64,000 bases of DNA from Stenomitos rutilans HA7619-LM2 (GCA_019358945.1 JAHHIE010000003.1:186001-250000); one strand, 5' to 3'; shown: positions 48,330 through 57,283, numbered from the stretch's first letter. Numbers and translations are program-made. The notes: generated by a model not told the origin, from the sequence alone.

Positions 48330-51089
48330 ATGACTTCAAACTTCGATCCCCGCTTCGCTGCATCTGCTACTAGAGCGATCGCTGATGAGCAAAGCGAGCA
48401 TCACGGCAATCATTCAACTCAAGACGACCATCGGAGCGATGACCGGACTGGCATTACAGCAGCCATTGATCGACCCCACAGTGATCTCCTCAAGACCGCT
48501 CAGGGCGTTTACGTGACGGTACACGGACATTTTTATCAGCCGCCGCGCGAAAATCCTTATCTGGACGCGATCGAGCGTCAGCCCAGTGCTGCTCCCTTTC
48601 ACAATTGGAATGAACGGATTCACCACGAGTGCTACCGACCGAATGCGTTTGCCCGCATTCTTAATGAGCAGGGTGATGTCATTGAGATCGTCAACAACTA
48701 CGAGTTTCTCAGCTTTAACATTGGCCCCACGCTCATGAACTGGCTGGAGCGACACGATATTGAGACGTATCAGCGGATACTGGAGGCCGATCGCAAAAGT
48801 TGCGCTCGCTTGAATGGACATGGGAATGCGATCGCTCAAGCTTACAATCACATCATCCTGCCGCTGGCGAACGATCGGGACAAGCTAACCCAGATCCGCT
48901 GGGGTAAAGCTGACTTTCACTCTCGCTTTGGGCGTGATCCCGAAGGCATGTGGCTGGCAGAAACCGCCGTTGATTACGCCACCCTAGAAGCCCTTGTGTC
49001 TGAGGGCATCAAATTCATCGTCCTGGCTCCCTCCCAAGCACAGCGCTGTCGTCCCATGCCAACGAACGATCAGCCAATCTTCCAGTGGCTAGAAGTTGGC
49101 GGTGGACAAATCGATCCCACACGTCCGTACCGATGCTTCTTGAAGGATCAGGAAGCCCCCACCACTCCCCATTCCCCACTCCCCACTCCTTTCATAGATA
49201 TCTTCTTCTACGACGGTCCGATTTCCCGCGACATGGGCTTCGATAGCGCGTTGAGCAGTTCTTACAATCTGGTTGGACGGTTGGGGCAGGCGGTGCGTGG
49301 GGATCAACGCCCCTCACAGCTTATTTCGGTCGCAACCGATGGCGAAACCTTTGGGCACCACAAGGGCGGCACGGAGAAATGTCTTGCCTATGCGTTTAGG
49401 CATGAGTTTGTCGATCGCGGCTGGACGGCGACTAACTTTGCTCACTATCTCTCTCTACAGTCCCCCACTTGGGAAGTAGAGCTAAAGCATGTAACCGCTT
49501 GGAGTTGCAGTCATGGAGTTGATCGCTGGCAGCATGACTGTGGTTGTGGTGGCGGTGGGTTGTGGAACCAACAGTGGCGACGCCCCTTGCGAGACGCGCT
49601 GGACTGGCTGCGAGATCAGTTAGCGAAGGTGTATGAAGAGGCTGGCAGAAAGCTCTTTTGCGATCCCTGGTTGGCGCGCGATGAGTACATTCAGGTCGTG
49701 CGCGATCGTAGCCTTGCCAATCTCACCCGCTTTTTTACCCAGCACCAGACGCATAAACTAACGGTTTCGGAGCGAGTAGATGCCTTACATTTGCTAGAAA
49801 TGCAGCGTCACGCCCTGCTAATGTACACCAGTTGCGGCTGGTTCTTTGATGAGCTGTCTCGACCTGAAGGTGTACAGATTCTCCGTTATGCGGCTAGAGC
49901 TTTGGAACTGGCAGGCGAAGTGACAGGGATTCAGCTAGAAAAAGCGTTTGTGCGCCGATTGGCGCTGGCACCTAGCAATGTTGACTGCTTCCAGGATGGG
50001 GCTGATGTCTATCGTCAATTGGTGAAAACGGCCCAAATCAGCATAGAACAGGTGGCGGCTCACTACGCAATCAGTTCTTTGTTTACCACCTACTCTAAAG
50101 AGCATCAAGTCTACTGCTACACCGCAAACCAGCTTGACTACCAGCTACAGCGGATGGGATCGCTTACCTTAGCAGTCGGTCAACTTCAACTTGTTTCAGA
50201 CATTACCCGTGAAAGCACTCATTTACTTTTTGCGGTTGTCCATCTCGGCGGTTGGGATTTTCACTGCTGCATTCAACCTTTTTCGGGGCGGCGTGACTAT
50301 GCAGAGCTAAAAGACCAGTTGTTTGAATCGATCAAGCAAGCAAGCGCTGCGCAAACGATCATGGCAATGAACGCACTGTTTAACTATCAAGCTCACACTC
50401 CCAAAACGTATAGTCTCCAAAGTCTCTTTGCAGAGGAGCGGCATCGCATCATGCGCCTGCTGACCCACGAAACCCTAACGCGGTTAGATCAGCTTTATAC
50501 GCAAGTCTATCGAGATAACTACGGGGTCTTGATGGCGTTTCATCGCGATGAGTTGGCGGTACCGCAAGAGCTTCAGGTGGCAGCAGCCGTTGCCCTGGAC
50601 CATCGCGTGTCCCTTTCGTTGCGAGCTTTGGAGCAGGAAATGAGTGAGCCAACTGCCGATGCGTCATCCGCAGGTACCAATCGGCTGTTAGAACTGGAGA
50701 CGATCGCAACCGAAGCAGACCATCTTCATTGCCAACTGAATCAGCCAGAAGCCAGACAAGCGCTAGAAAGATTGGTGCTGCGATCGCTCTGGCAATTGCT
50801 GTATCACTTTGACCCAGCCATCAGTCCAGCGGAACTGCACCGTCTCGAACGGCTTCTAGCGCTGGGCAACCAGATGAAGCTAGATCTATCGTTGGCGCAG
50901 GCGCAGGAGCTTTACTTCCAACGGCTGCAAACTTGGCTGATTCCAGAATGCCGCCAGTGGTTAAGTCACGCAGGACAGTTTGAAGTTGATCGCGCTTCAA
51001 CGATGCAGTTGGCAGACCTGCGATCGCTGCTTCAACTGGGACAAAAGCTAGCAGTCGATGTTAACGGCTGGCTCCACCAGCTTCCATAA
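48330..51089 (+). CDS. Glycoside hydrolase family 57 with DUF3536
   Basis: A 919-residue cytoplasmic GH57-type protein, a family acting on alpha-glucans. YVTVHGHFYQPPRENPYLDA and APFHNWNERIHHECYRPNAF begin the catalytic domain. GMWLAETAVDYATLEALV contains the Glu expected to be the nucleophile. The DUF3536 domain occupies the C-terminal half (GVQILRYAARALELAGE ... TFAVVHLGGWDFH-like segments). A heptamer repeat within the coding region encodes a Pro/Thr/Ser-rich insert (49157-49189). The frame opens upstream at TTG 48315; ATG 48330 is chosen. It may branch or trim glycogen, but activity is not predictable from motifs. Confidence 0.88.
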   Translation: MTSNFDPRFAASATRAIADEQSEHHGNHSTQDDHRSDDRTGITAAIDRPHSDLLKTAQGVYVTVHGHFYQPPRENPYLDAIERQPSAAPFHNWNERIHHECYRPNAFARILNEQGDVIEIVNNYEFLSFNIGPTLMNWLERHDIETYQRILEADRKSCARLNGHGNAIAQAYNHIILPLANDRDKLTQIRWGKADFHSRFGRDPEGMWLAETAVDYATLEALVSEGIKFIVLAPSQAQRCRPMPTNDQPIFQWLEVGGGQIDPTRPYRCFLKDQEAPTTPHSPLPTPFIDIFFYDGPISRDMGFDSALSSSYNLVGRLGQAVRGDQRPSQLISVATDGETFGHHKGGTEKCLAYAFRHEFVDRGWTATNFAHYLSLQSPTWEVELKHVTAWSCSHGVDRWQHDCGCGGGGLWNQQWRRPLRDALDWLRDQLAKVYEEAGRKLFCDPWLARDEYIQVVRDRSLANLTRFFTQHQTHKLTVSERVDALHLLEMQRHALLMYTSCGWFFDELSRPEGVQILRYAARALELAGEVTGIQLEKAFVRRLALAPSNVDCFQDGADVYRQLVKTAQISIEQVAAHYAISSLFTTYSKEHQVYCYTANQLDYQLQRMGSLTLAVGQLQLVSDITRESTHLLFAVVHLGGWDFHCCIQPFSGRRDYAELKDQLFESIKQASAAQTIMAMNALFNYQAHTPKTYSLQSLFAEERHRIMRLLTHETLTRLDQLYTQVYRDNYGVLMAFHRDELAVPQELQVAAAVALDHRVSLSLRALEQEMSEPTADASSAGTNRLLELETIATEADHLHCQLNQPEARQALERLVLRSLWQLLYHFDPAISPAELHRLERLLALGNQMKLDLSLAQAQELYFQRLQTWLIPECRQWLSHAGQFEVDRASTMQLADLRSLLQLGQKLAVDVNGWLHQLP
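49157..49189. repeat. STRR heptanucleotide repeat inside GH57 gene
   Basis: CCACTCCCCATTCCCCACTC and the following CCCACTCCT are CCCCACT-type heptamers. They keep the reading frame and encode APTTPHSPLPTPFI in a loop of the GH57 catalytic domain. Confidence 0.75.
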
Positions 51090-51109
51090 ACATCAGCTTC
51101 CATGAATAA

Positions 51110-51133
51110 AAGGGGATGCATGTGCATCCCCTT
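51110..51133. terminator. Hairpin between convergent genes
   Basis: AAGGGGATGCA (51110-51120) and TGCATCCCCTT (51123-51133) form an 11-bp stem with a 2-nt centre. On the minus strand it is followed by TTATTC, and it lies 20 bp after the GH57 stop. It probably ends transcripts from one or both sides. Confidence 0.6.
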
Positions 51134-51182
51134 CTACTAAAAAATCAAGGCTCCCCGCAACGCCGTCTTACCTCAGTTTTTG

Positions 51183-51244
51183 ACCTGGTAAAAACCAGGT
51201 GGGTACCTCATGCCATGACTTAAAGTTTCCGGGTACAAGCCCGG
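51183..51244. ncRNA. Candidate structured RNA (unidentified)
   Basis: ACCTGG-taaaaa-CCAGGT (51183-51200) and CCGGG-tacaag-CCCGG (51229-51244) are two short perfect hairpins 28 nt apart in a 300-bp gene-free stretch between convergent genes. The sequence between them (GGGTACCTCATGCCATGACT) is also partly self-complementary. I cannot match it to 6S RNA, SRP RNA, tmRNA or a known riboswitch. Strand is unknown. Low confidence. Confidence 0.3.
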
Positions 51245-51404
51245 TCTACTGCCGTCTGGCGATCGATTCCCGTTTGAACAGAGCATAGTCAAAAAACGTT
51301 ATTGGCAGTCACCAACGCCGCAGTTGAACCTCTCACTATTTTAGCGGCTCATCGACAAACCGCCCACCGTGAATGAGTATCGTTACGGCTAAAAGTAATA
51401 CCGG

Positions 51405-52295
51405 CTACTCTGTGATTCTGGCGCATAACCCAGCGCCCGCTGCCATTAACACCGCTGCGATCGCCAGCGTTTCGCTAATCCCTTCACTGAGCAGCAGGGC
51501 TGAAACGGCCGCACCCGCAAATGGTGCAAGCGCAAAATAAGTCCCTGCTCGTGATGCGCCCAGATAGCGCAAAGTCATGACAAAACAGAACAGTGTCAGC
51601 CCATTGGTCAGAAAGCCAACCCCCAAGACACTACAGAGAGTTGGTAAGGCGGGTAAGGACTGCCCCACAAGCAGGGCGATTGCCACATTGATTGCCCCAG
51701 CCCCTCCACTTTTAAGGAGCGCTACCTGCAAGGGATCTTTGGCCGCAACTTTGGTGGTGAAATTGTTGTCCAGTGCCCAGTGAAAGCAGGTACCCAGAAT
51801 GAGCAGCGCCCCCCAGGTTAAACCAATCCCCGTATTTTCTGCATGAGCTAGCACCACACCGCCAGCCACGATCGCGACCATGCCAACAAAGACCTGCCAG
51901 CGCCACCGTTCTCCAAAAACTGTCCAGGCTAACAGCGCTGTAAACACGCATTCAAAATTCAACAGCAAGGATGCTGCTGCCGCTGTTGTGTGGACTAAAC
52001 CGAGGGTGAGAAGAACTGGGGCAATCACCCCACCCACCAAAATCGATGCCCCTAACCACTGCCAATCCTTCTTATACAAGCGATCGGTTGTTGGATGGAT
52101 GCGGTTGCGGATCAGGTAGATCGGCAGCAGTCCTAAACCACCCCCCAGAAAGAGCAAGCCCGCCAGCATCCACGGTTGCACATCATTGAGGAACAGTTTG
52201 GCTAAAGGCGTTGTGGCACCAAACAAAAGCGCCGTAGCGATGCCAAAAGCAACACCAGGCAACGCAGGCCGAAAGCTTGGTTGGGTCACACACAC
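51405..52295 (-). CDS. DMT family (EamA) transporter
   Basis: A 296-residue exporter of the drug/metabolite transporter superfamily with ten predicted helices in two EamA halves (FGIATALLFGATTPLAKLFL; ALLILGTCFHWALDNNFTTK). The last gene of a four-gene minus-strand group: its GTG start is 2 bp after the stop of the desaturase gene. The exported substrate is unknown; such proteins export amino acids, purines or metabolites. Confidence 0.85.
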   Translation of the reverse strand: MCVTQPSFRPALPGVAFGIATALLFGATTPLAKLFLNDVQPWMLAGLLFLGGGLGLLPIYLIRNRIHPTTDRLYKKDWQWLGASILVGGVIAPVLLTLGLVHTTAAAASLLLNFECVFTALLAWTVFGERWRWQVFVGMVAIVAGGVVLAHAENTGIGLTWGALLILGTCFHWALDNNFTTKVAAKDPLQVALLKSGGAGAINVAIALLVGQSLPALPTLCSVLGVGFLTNGLTLFCFVMTLRYLGASRAGTYFALAPFAGAAVSALLLSEGISETLAIAAVLMAAGAGLCARITE

Positions 52296-52297
52296 CT

Positions 52298-53395
52298 CTA
52301 AGCAGGCAACACCAGAAAGGATACCTCGATCGCACCATAGAAGGTTTCCAGGCTGCGATTGCCTTGCTCGTCAACGCCACGCCCCTGACCAGAGTAGAAC
52401 CGCGAAACTCTGTAACGATGGTAATTTCCTAACAGTTCTGGCAGCGTCATATAGTGCACCTCTTTCCCTGTAAACAACTCGCGATCGAGTTCATGAAGGT
52501 TGTACCAGGGGCATTTCATCAATTCATGGTGGGCATTGTGATACCCAAAGTTCAGCAACAGTAGGTTCAGCCACCAATGGTGCAAAGACACCACATTTGA
52601 GAATGTGTTTGCCTGCTCGTAAGCACGATCGCGCTTTGGGAGGGTATCTCCCACCGGAAACACCTCGTAGGTATGATGAAAGGCATCCACGAACCGAAGC
52701 ACCGTCAACATGCCGATATAAGCCATAAAGTAGAGCAGAAGCGCCTTGGGCGACACCATGCCTAACAGCGCAAACAACCCACCTCGGATCATTAAAATCA
52801 GTACGTTCCGCAAGCGTTCATCTCTACGATCGAGTTCCCAAAAGGGCGCAAAGATGGAGCGAATCCTTAGCAAAAACGCCAGTGAGGGAAAGTAGAGCCA
52901 TTCCAGCGCCAAAAGGAGCGATCGTACAGGTGCAGGCATGGCGTTCAGAAACGTCACCAAATCAAAGCGGCAAAAATCAACGCGATTAATGTGGTGGGCT
53001 ATATGCAGTCGCGCTAAATCCTCAAACCGGGCATAACAACCCCCATTCAACCACAGCATCAGGTTCCCAAAGGCTACATTCCACACTTTGCTTTCAAAGA
53101 GCGCACTGTGCATAAAGTCGTGTGCCAGATACGCCGAGCAAAGCAGGCTATGCGTTAAAAAGACTACACCCAGCGCGTTGAGCCAGCCATCTGGCAGCAG
53201 TAAGAGCGCGATGCCACCTACATAACTAACCAGCGTATAGAGAATGGAAAGAGTATTCCACAATGGCTTTTTTTGATGCAAGTAACGGCTGGTAGTTGAA
53301 TCGATCGCTCCGGTAGTCATGACGGTTTTGAACCCCTGTTTTTTAGTTTTCTGAAAAGACTGCTCTACTTCACCAGAATTGGACATATTCACCAT
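52298..53395 (-). CDS. Fatty acid desaturase family membrane protein
   Basis: A 365-residue di-iron desaturase or hydroxylase. The three histidine boxes are HDFMH, HIAHH and HNAHH, with the later LHHWW near the third. Three or four membrane segments (ILYTLVSYVGGIALLLLPDG, LGVVFLTHSLLCSAYLAHDF). It might act on acyl lipids or on carotenoid-type substrates; the boxes cannot settle this. I use ATG 53395 (MVNMSNSGE); 53386 or 53320 are options. Its start lies inside the 3' end of the hypothetical gene at 53370-53750 in another frame. The DMT gene follows 2 bp after its stop. Confidence 0.85.
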   Translation of the reverse strand: MVNMSNSGEVEQSFQKTKKQGFKTVMTTGAIDSTTSRYLHQKKPLWNTLSILYTLVSYVGGIALLLLPDGWLNALGVVFLTHSLLCSAYLAHDFMHSALFESKVWNVAFGNLMLWLNGGCYARFEDLARLHIAHHINRVDFCRFDLVTFLNAMPAPVRSLLLALEWLYFPSLAFLLRIRSIFAPFWELDRRDERLRNVLILMIRGGLFALLGMVSPKALLLYFMAYIGMLTVLRFVDAFHHTYEVFPVGDTLPKRDRAYEQANTFSNVVSLHHWWLNLLLLNFGYHNAHHELMKCPWYNLHELDRELFTGKEVHYMTLPELLGNYHRYRVSRFYSGQGRGVDEQGNRSLETFYGAIEVSFLVLPA

Positions 53396-53750
53396 TGGAA
53401 ACACTCGTCTGGCTTGTCTCAACCAACTCAACACACGTTGCTAGTTGCTCATCAAGATGAAGTGCTTCTTCCATAATCTGATACAAAACACGATCGATCG
53501 TCTCAGCATCCCGAAAAATCGCTTTGTTAACCATGCCAGAGGCAAGCCATAAACCTCTATGTTCACGCAACCAGAAAAAACCCAATTCTACAGGAGGGTA
53601 GTATGCATCATTAACGGTGTCCTGTCGCGTTGTTAGACATGTCACGCGGCAAAGACAATCTGTCAGTCTGCCATAGCAACCAATCTCAAAAGTAGCGTCA
53701 TGTACTACTGCTATCAAGAGTGCTGGCAATGTTGGATTCGCTTGCCCCAT
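53370..53750 (-). CDS. Hypothetical protein between ABC ATPase and desaturase
   Basis: A 126-residue protein, unrecognised. The body is WREHRGLWL-like (ELGFFWLREHRGLWLASGMV) and ends helical (DRVLYQIMEEALHLDEQLAT). Start ATG 53750 is preceded by GGAAG at about 10 nt. Its end overlaps the start of the desaturase gene by about 25 bases, and it begins 36 bp after the ABC ATPase stop. The spacing argues for a real gene in an operon, although composition alone would be weak. Confidence 0.55.
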   Translation of the reverse strand: MGQANPTLPALLIAVVHDATFEIGCYGRLTDCLCRVTCLTTRQDTVNDAYYPPVELGFFWLREHRGLWLASGMVNKAIFRDAETIDRVLYQIMEEALHLDEQLATCVELVETSQTSVSNGEYVQFW

Positions 53751-53786
53751 CTAGTTTTCTTCCAAAGCAAGGGTATTAGAAATGGA

Positions 53787-54647
53787 CTAATGCTCGTTAT
53801 GCAACGTCTGAATAATCGTGCGTTTGATCTGAATAAATTCAGGACTAAGCTTCATATCAAGATCACGATGTTCGGGCAACGGTACTTGAAAGTCCTGCTT
53901 GATTTGTCCCGGATGAGCGCTCATGACATAGATGCGCTGCGACAAGAAAACAGCCTCTTCCAAATCATGGGTAATCATCAAGATAGTCGTGTGGGTTTGC
54001 TCCCATAGCTCTAGCAAAAATTTCTGCATCTGCTCTTTCGTCTGAGCATCCAATGCCCCAAAGGGTTCGTCCATTAACAGCACTTCTGGTTCGTTTGCCA
54101 AAGCACGGGCGATCGCCACTCGCTGCTTCATCCCGCCCGACAATTGCTTCGGATAGGCTTTCGCAAACTTGGTCAGACCCACCACATCCAGGTAATAAGA
54201 TACCCGCTGCTTAATTTCGGCTCTGCGTAAGCGACGGAGCTCTAGCCCAAAGGCAATATTATCGGCGACGGTCAACCAGGGATACAACGTGTAGCTTTGA
54301 AAGACCATGCCCCGATCGGCTCCCGGTCCCGGTACCACCTCACCATCCACCAAAACTTTGCCGGAGCATGGAAGCACTAAGCCCGCAATGATGTTGAGCA
54401 GAGTAGACTTGCCACACCCTGATGCTCCAACAATACAAACCAGTTCTCGCGGTTGCAGGTAAAGATTAACGTTCTGCAATGCCATCACCGCTTTGCCTTT
54501 CTGTGGAAAGCTTTTGGATAGGCCCTCCACTTGAAGCTTAGGAGTTTGGGCTGATTGGACGAGTGTAGGCGATGTGCTAGTAAGAGTCACATTAGTATTC
54601 AAGTCTTGTGGTGAAGGGGACGATCGCAAAAAAGGAATTTTTAGCAT
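53787..54647 (-). CDS. ABC transporter ATP-binding protein, NitT/TauT type
   Basis: A 286-residue ABC ATPase of the nitrate/sulfonate/taurine group. Walker A GASGCGKST, Q loop GMVFQSYTLYPWL, signature LSGGMKQRVAIARAL, Walker B VLLMDEPFGALD and H-loop ITHDLEEAVFL are intact. The first 35 residues are a Ser/Thr-rich extension. The frame opens upstream at GTG 54680; ATG 54647 is chosen. The cognate permease is encoded divergently from 54714. No periplasmic binding protein is in the region. Confidence 0.92.
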   Translation of the reverse strand: MLKIPFLRSSPSPQDLNTNVTLTSTSPTLVQSAQTPKLQVEGLSKSFPQKGKAVMALQNVNLYLQPRELVCIVGASGCGKSTLLNIIAGLVLPCSGKVLVDGEVVPGPGADRGMVFQSYTLYPWLTVADNIAFGLELRRLRRAEIKQRVSYYLDVVGLTKFAKAYPKQLSGGMKQRVAIARALANEPEVLLMDEPFGALDAQTKEQMQKFLLELWEQTHTTILMITHDLEEAVFLSQRIYVMSAHPGQIKQDFQVPLPEHRDLDMKLSPEFIQIKRTIIQTLHNEH

Positions 54648-54713
54648 GCTAGTCCATTCAAGCACTAGCAGAAACGTCACGCCAAGGGTGTTTTCCCTCT
54701 CTATTAAACGAAG

Positions 54714-55649
54714 GTGCTGGGTCTAGAATTGTGGCGATCGCTACGGTTGGTCTACCAGCCGCCTTCGACAATTCAAGTCTACGTTGTTCCATTACCCACT
54801 CAAACTACCGCCGTGTTCAAATCTCTTCCTGCGTCTGGTAAACGATACCTCACACCATCCGTGTTTTGGAGTATTCGTCAGGGCTTCCCACGCTGGCTCG
54901 GAACGCTCATCTCAATCACAGCGTTAGTGATACCGCTGACTGTTTGGGCCGTTTTGAGCTATGGAGGCTGGGTCACACCCATCTTTCTTCCTACGCCAAC
55001 AGCGGTATTGCAATCTGGCATTCACATGTTCGTTGAAGAGAACTTGCTGGTAGATGTGCTTGCGAGTTCCTATCGTGTTTTTCTAGGGTTTCTAGCCGCC
55101 GCGGCACTCGGCGTCCCGATCGGCATTGCAATGGGCACCTTCTACAGCATGGAGAGCCTCTTCAGCCCCATCGTGGGGACAGTTCGCTATATGCCTGTTG
55201 CCGCGTTTGTACCGCTCATTATCCTCTGGTTGGGATTGGATGAGCCGACTCGCGTGACGATCATTTTTCTGGGGATTGTGTTCTTCAACGCCATTATGGT
55301 GGCCGATGCTGTGAAGTTTATCCCCAATGAGTTGTTAAGCGTAGCGTACACCTTGGGGGCAAATCGTTTTGATGTTTTGGTCAGGGTCATTATCCCAGCG
55401 ATCGTGCCCAGCATCATCGATACCTTACGCGTCAACGTCGCTGGTGCATGGAATTATCTCGTGATCTCAGAACTAATCGCGTCTGAGAATGGCTTAGGCT
55501 TTCGAGTAGTGCAGTCGCAGCGCTATCTGCAAACGGACAAAGTCCTATTTACGATCGCCATTATTGGCTTCATTGGGCTACTCACGGATTTTGCGTTTAA
55601 GCTACTGTTCAATCTGGCAACCCCGTGGGCCGAGCGATCGCCGTCTTAG
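54714..55649 (+). CDS. ABC transporter permease, NitT/TauT type
   Basis: A 311-residue permease of the SsuC/TauC/NrtB group with six membrane helices after a polar N-terminal extension. The EAA-type loop reads YTLGANRFDVLVRVIIPAIV and the C terminus has ELIASENGLGFRVVQSQRY. The start codon is GTG at 54714; there is no good ATG upstream of the first helix. It is divergent from its likely ATPase, which is 66 bp away. The substrate cannot be predicted without a binding protein. Confidence 0.85.
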   Translation: MLGLELWRSLRLVYQPPSTIQVYVVPLPTQTTAVFKSLPASGKRYLTPSVFWSIRQGFPRWLGTLISITALVIPLTVWAVLSYGGWVTPIFLPTPTAVLQSGIHMFVEENLLVDVLASSYRVFLGFLAAAALGVPIGIAMGTFYSMESLFSPIVGTVRYMPVAAFVPLIILWLGLDEPTRVTIIFLGIVFFNAIMVADAVKFIPNELLSVAYTLGANRFDVLVRVIIPAIVPSIIDTLRVNVAGAWNYLVISELIASENGLGFRVVQSQRYLQTDKVLFTIAIIGFIGLLTDFAFKLLFNLATPWAERSPS

Positions 55650-55721
55650 CTTCTCACCTCCCCCACCCCACTGCCTTCGGCTTCCCTTGCTTCTTCTACC
55701 TCTTGCACCCTCTCCCGCTTT

Positions 55722-56462
55722 TCACGTCAGCAAAATACGATCGACAAACTTCCTAATCAACTGATTGGCAATCGGCGTTTCGTGCAGCCCTTGAAGCACT
55801 TGTGTCAGTGCTTCAGCACTCTCCAAATAGCGAGTTTGATACCGTGTAATCCGAGTGGTCAGATCAGCTATATTGACTTCGGGGTGGAACTGAAAGCCAT
55901 AAAAAGGCTTACCTTCTACCCGAAAAGCTTGATACGGGCAAAGCTCAGAAGATGCCAGCAACACCGCTCCCTCTGGCAGGGAAAGCGCTCGTTCTTTATG
56001 CCCTGAGACAACCCAGAAGCGGTCAGGAACATCATGAAAAAGAACATCTGTCGCAGCGGCTTCAGTGAGTTGCAGCTGATAAGTACCTATTTCCATGCTT
56101 GCCGCATCGACAATCACTCGCCCTCCCAGTGCTTCAACAGCCACTTGAAAGCCAAAGCAGGAAGCAAAAACGGGAATACTTTTGTCCAAACAGTAGAGCA
56201 GTAACCGCTTGGCATGGTCTACAAATGGATACTTTTCTGGCTGTGTCACCGAGGCATCACTGGAGCCGCCTACCAGTAAGGCATCGTACCCCACGATGCA
56301 AGTGGCTTCAAAGATCGGTGTCTCGAAGGTATTGAGCACCTCAACCTGATGCGGCTCAAGCTCACTATAGCGAACGAATTCATCAAGTTCTTCCTGGCAC
56401 GTTACCGCATCATCTCGAATTTGCAGTAGGAGAAGTTTAAGCTGAGAACGGTGTTTAGTCAT
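55722..56462 (-). CDS. Type 1 glutamine amidotransferase (GMP synthase-like)
   Basis: A 246-residue class I glutamine amidotransferase. The catalytic Cys is in IPVFASCFGFQVAVEALGG and the His/Glu pair in YGFQFHPEVN. Glutaminase oxyanion segment DALLVGGSSDASV. The closest general match is stand-alone GMP synthase-like amidotransferases and gamma-glutamyl-type hydrolases. The frame opens at TTG 56486; ATG 56462 (MTKHRSQL) is chosen. It is convergent with the ABC permease and divergent from the cupin gene. Confidence 0.85.
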   Translation of the reverse strand: MTKHRSQLKLLLLQIRDDAVTCQEELDEFVRYSELEPHQVEVLNTFETPIFEATCIVGYDALLVGGSSDASVTQPEKYPFVDHAKRLLLYCLDKSIPVFASCFGFQVAVEALGGRVIVDAASMEIGTYQLQLTEAAATDVLFHDVPDRFWVVSGHKERALSLPEGAVLLASSELCPYQAFRVEGKPFYGFQFHPEVNIADLTTRITRYQTRYLESAEALTQVLQGLHETPIANQLIRKFVDRILLT

Positions 56463-56552
56463 TGAGTCATGGATAGGGAATTGCAAGAGCAGCCTTGCGG
56501 TTAGTAAGTATGACGCTAGGGTAGAGGGTAGTTTTGTGCGATCGCATCACCG

Positions 56553-56903
56553 ATGAAAATGACCTCCCTTTCTACCCTGCCGGAAGAAGCCGTTACTCAT
56601 AATCTCGCTATCAAAAAAAAGGTAATGCTGCGTCCGGGCGACTTACCGCATTTGACGAACTTTTCCCAGGCACGTTTTGCTCCAGGGCAGATTGCCAGTG
56701 CCCACAGCCATACCAATATGTGCGAGGTGTTTTTTGTCGAAGCGGGTGAAGGCACCATCTGGATTAATACGGTTCCTTATCAATTGCAAAGCGGTGTCTG
56801 CATTGCCGTTGAAGCCGAAGAGCTGCATGAGATTCATAACACTGGCACCACTGAACTTATTCTCACTTACTTTGGGCTACGGATTGAGCCTGTGTCAGCT
56901 TAG
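56553..56903 (+). CDS. Cupin domain protein
   Basis: A 116-residue single-domain cupin. The metal site has HSHTNMCEVFFVEAGEG (H, H and E of motif 1) and ELHEIHNTGTTELILTYFGL as motif 2. The fold covers the whole protein. It is divergent from the glutamine amidotransferase gene across 90 bp. Cupins bind a metal and small ligands or act as isomerases and dioxygenases; the activity is not predictable. It has a second relative at 62170-62547. Confidence 0.82.
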   Translation: MKMTSLSTLPEEAVTHNLAIKKKVMLRPGDLPHLTNFSQARFAPGQIASAHSHTNMCEVFFVEAGEGTIWINTVPYQLQSGVCIAVEAEELHEIHNTGTTELILTYFGLRIEPVSA

Positions 56904-57136
56904 GCCATATATTCAGTTAAACCGCACGTCGATCGCAATCCAGAAGCCGCAAACGCTTTAGAGCGATCGTGACAAGTTGCTAGCTCCCACTGCTCATCAC
57001 ATCGCGCAACTGAAACAGTTCACCTCAGTAAATGAACGTAATGCAGCGAATCATACTGTTAGCTAATCGTTCACGGTTAATTGCTAAAAATAACGATCGG
57101 CTTTAAGTGTTTTTCGTCGCTATACGGAGATAGCTA

Positions 57137-57244
57137 ATGAGAAAGGGGTTTACAGGCTTGCCTGTCCGTCGCCACAAAGGGTCATCAATCGCAGTTTCCA
57201 GTGACTCTATTTTAGAAAAACGTCACAGGAAAAAGCAGGACTGA
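57137..57244 (+). CDS. Possible small ORF (35 aa)
   Basis: ATG at 57137 is preceded by GGAG at 7-10 nt. The peptide is basic and Ser-rich (RKGFTGLPVRRHKGSSIAVS, ends HRKKQD). It is followed by a strong palindrome that may terminate transcription. There is no family evidence, so it may be chance. Confidence 0.25.
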   Translation: MRKGFTGLPVRRHKGSSIAVSSDSILEKRHRKKQD

Positions 57245-57262
57245 ATTCATTTCTTCTACTAA

Positions 57263-57283
57263 CTCTAACAACGGTTGTTAGAG
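57263..57283. promoter_or_regulatory. 21-bp palindrome
   Basis: CTCTAACAAC (57263-57272) and GTTGTTAGAG (57274-57283) are perfect 10-bp inverted repeats around one base. The site may be an operator or a terminator hairpin followed by ATTTATTG. It lies 140 bp before the FG-GAP gene. Confidence 0.5.

Noticed and set aside
51183-51244. Reading the two-hairpin region as 6S RNA, SRP RNA or a riboswitch
   Set aside because: None of the consensus motifs known to me match. I list it only as an unassigned candidate.
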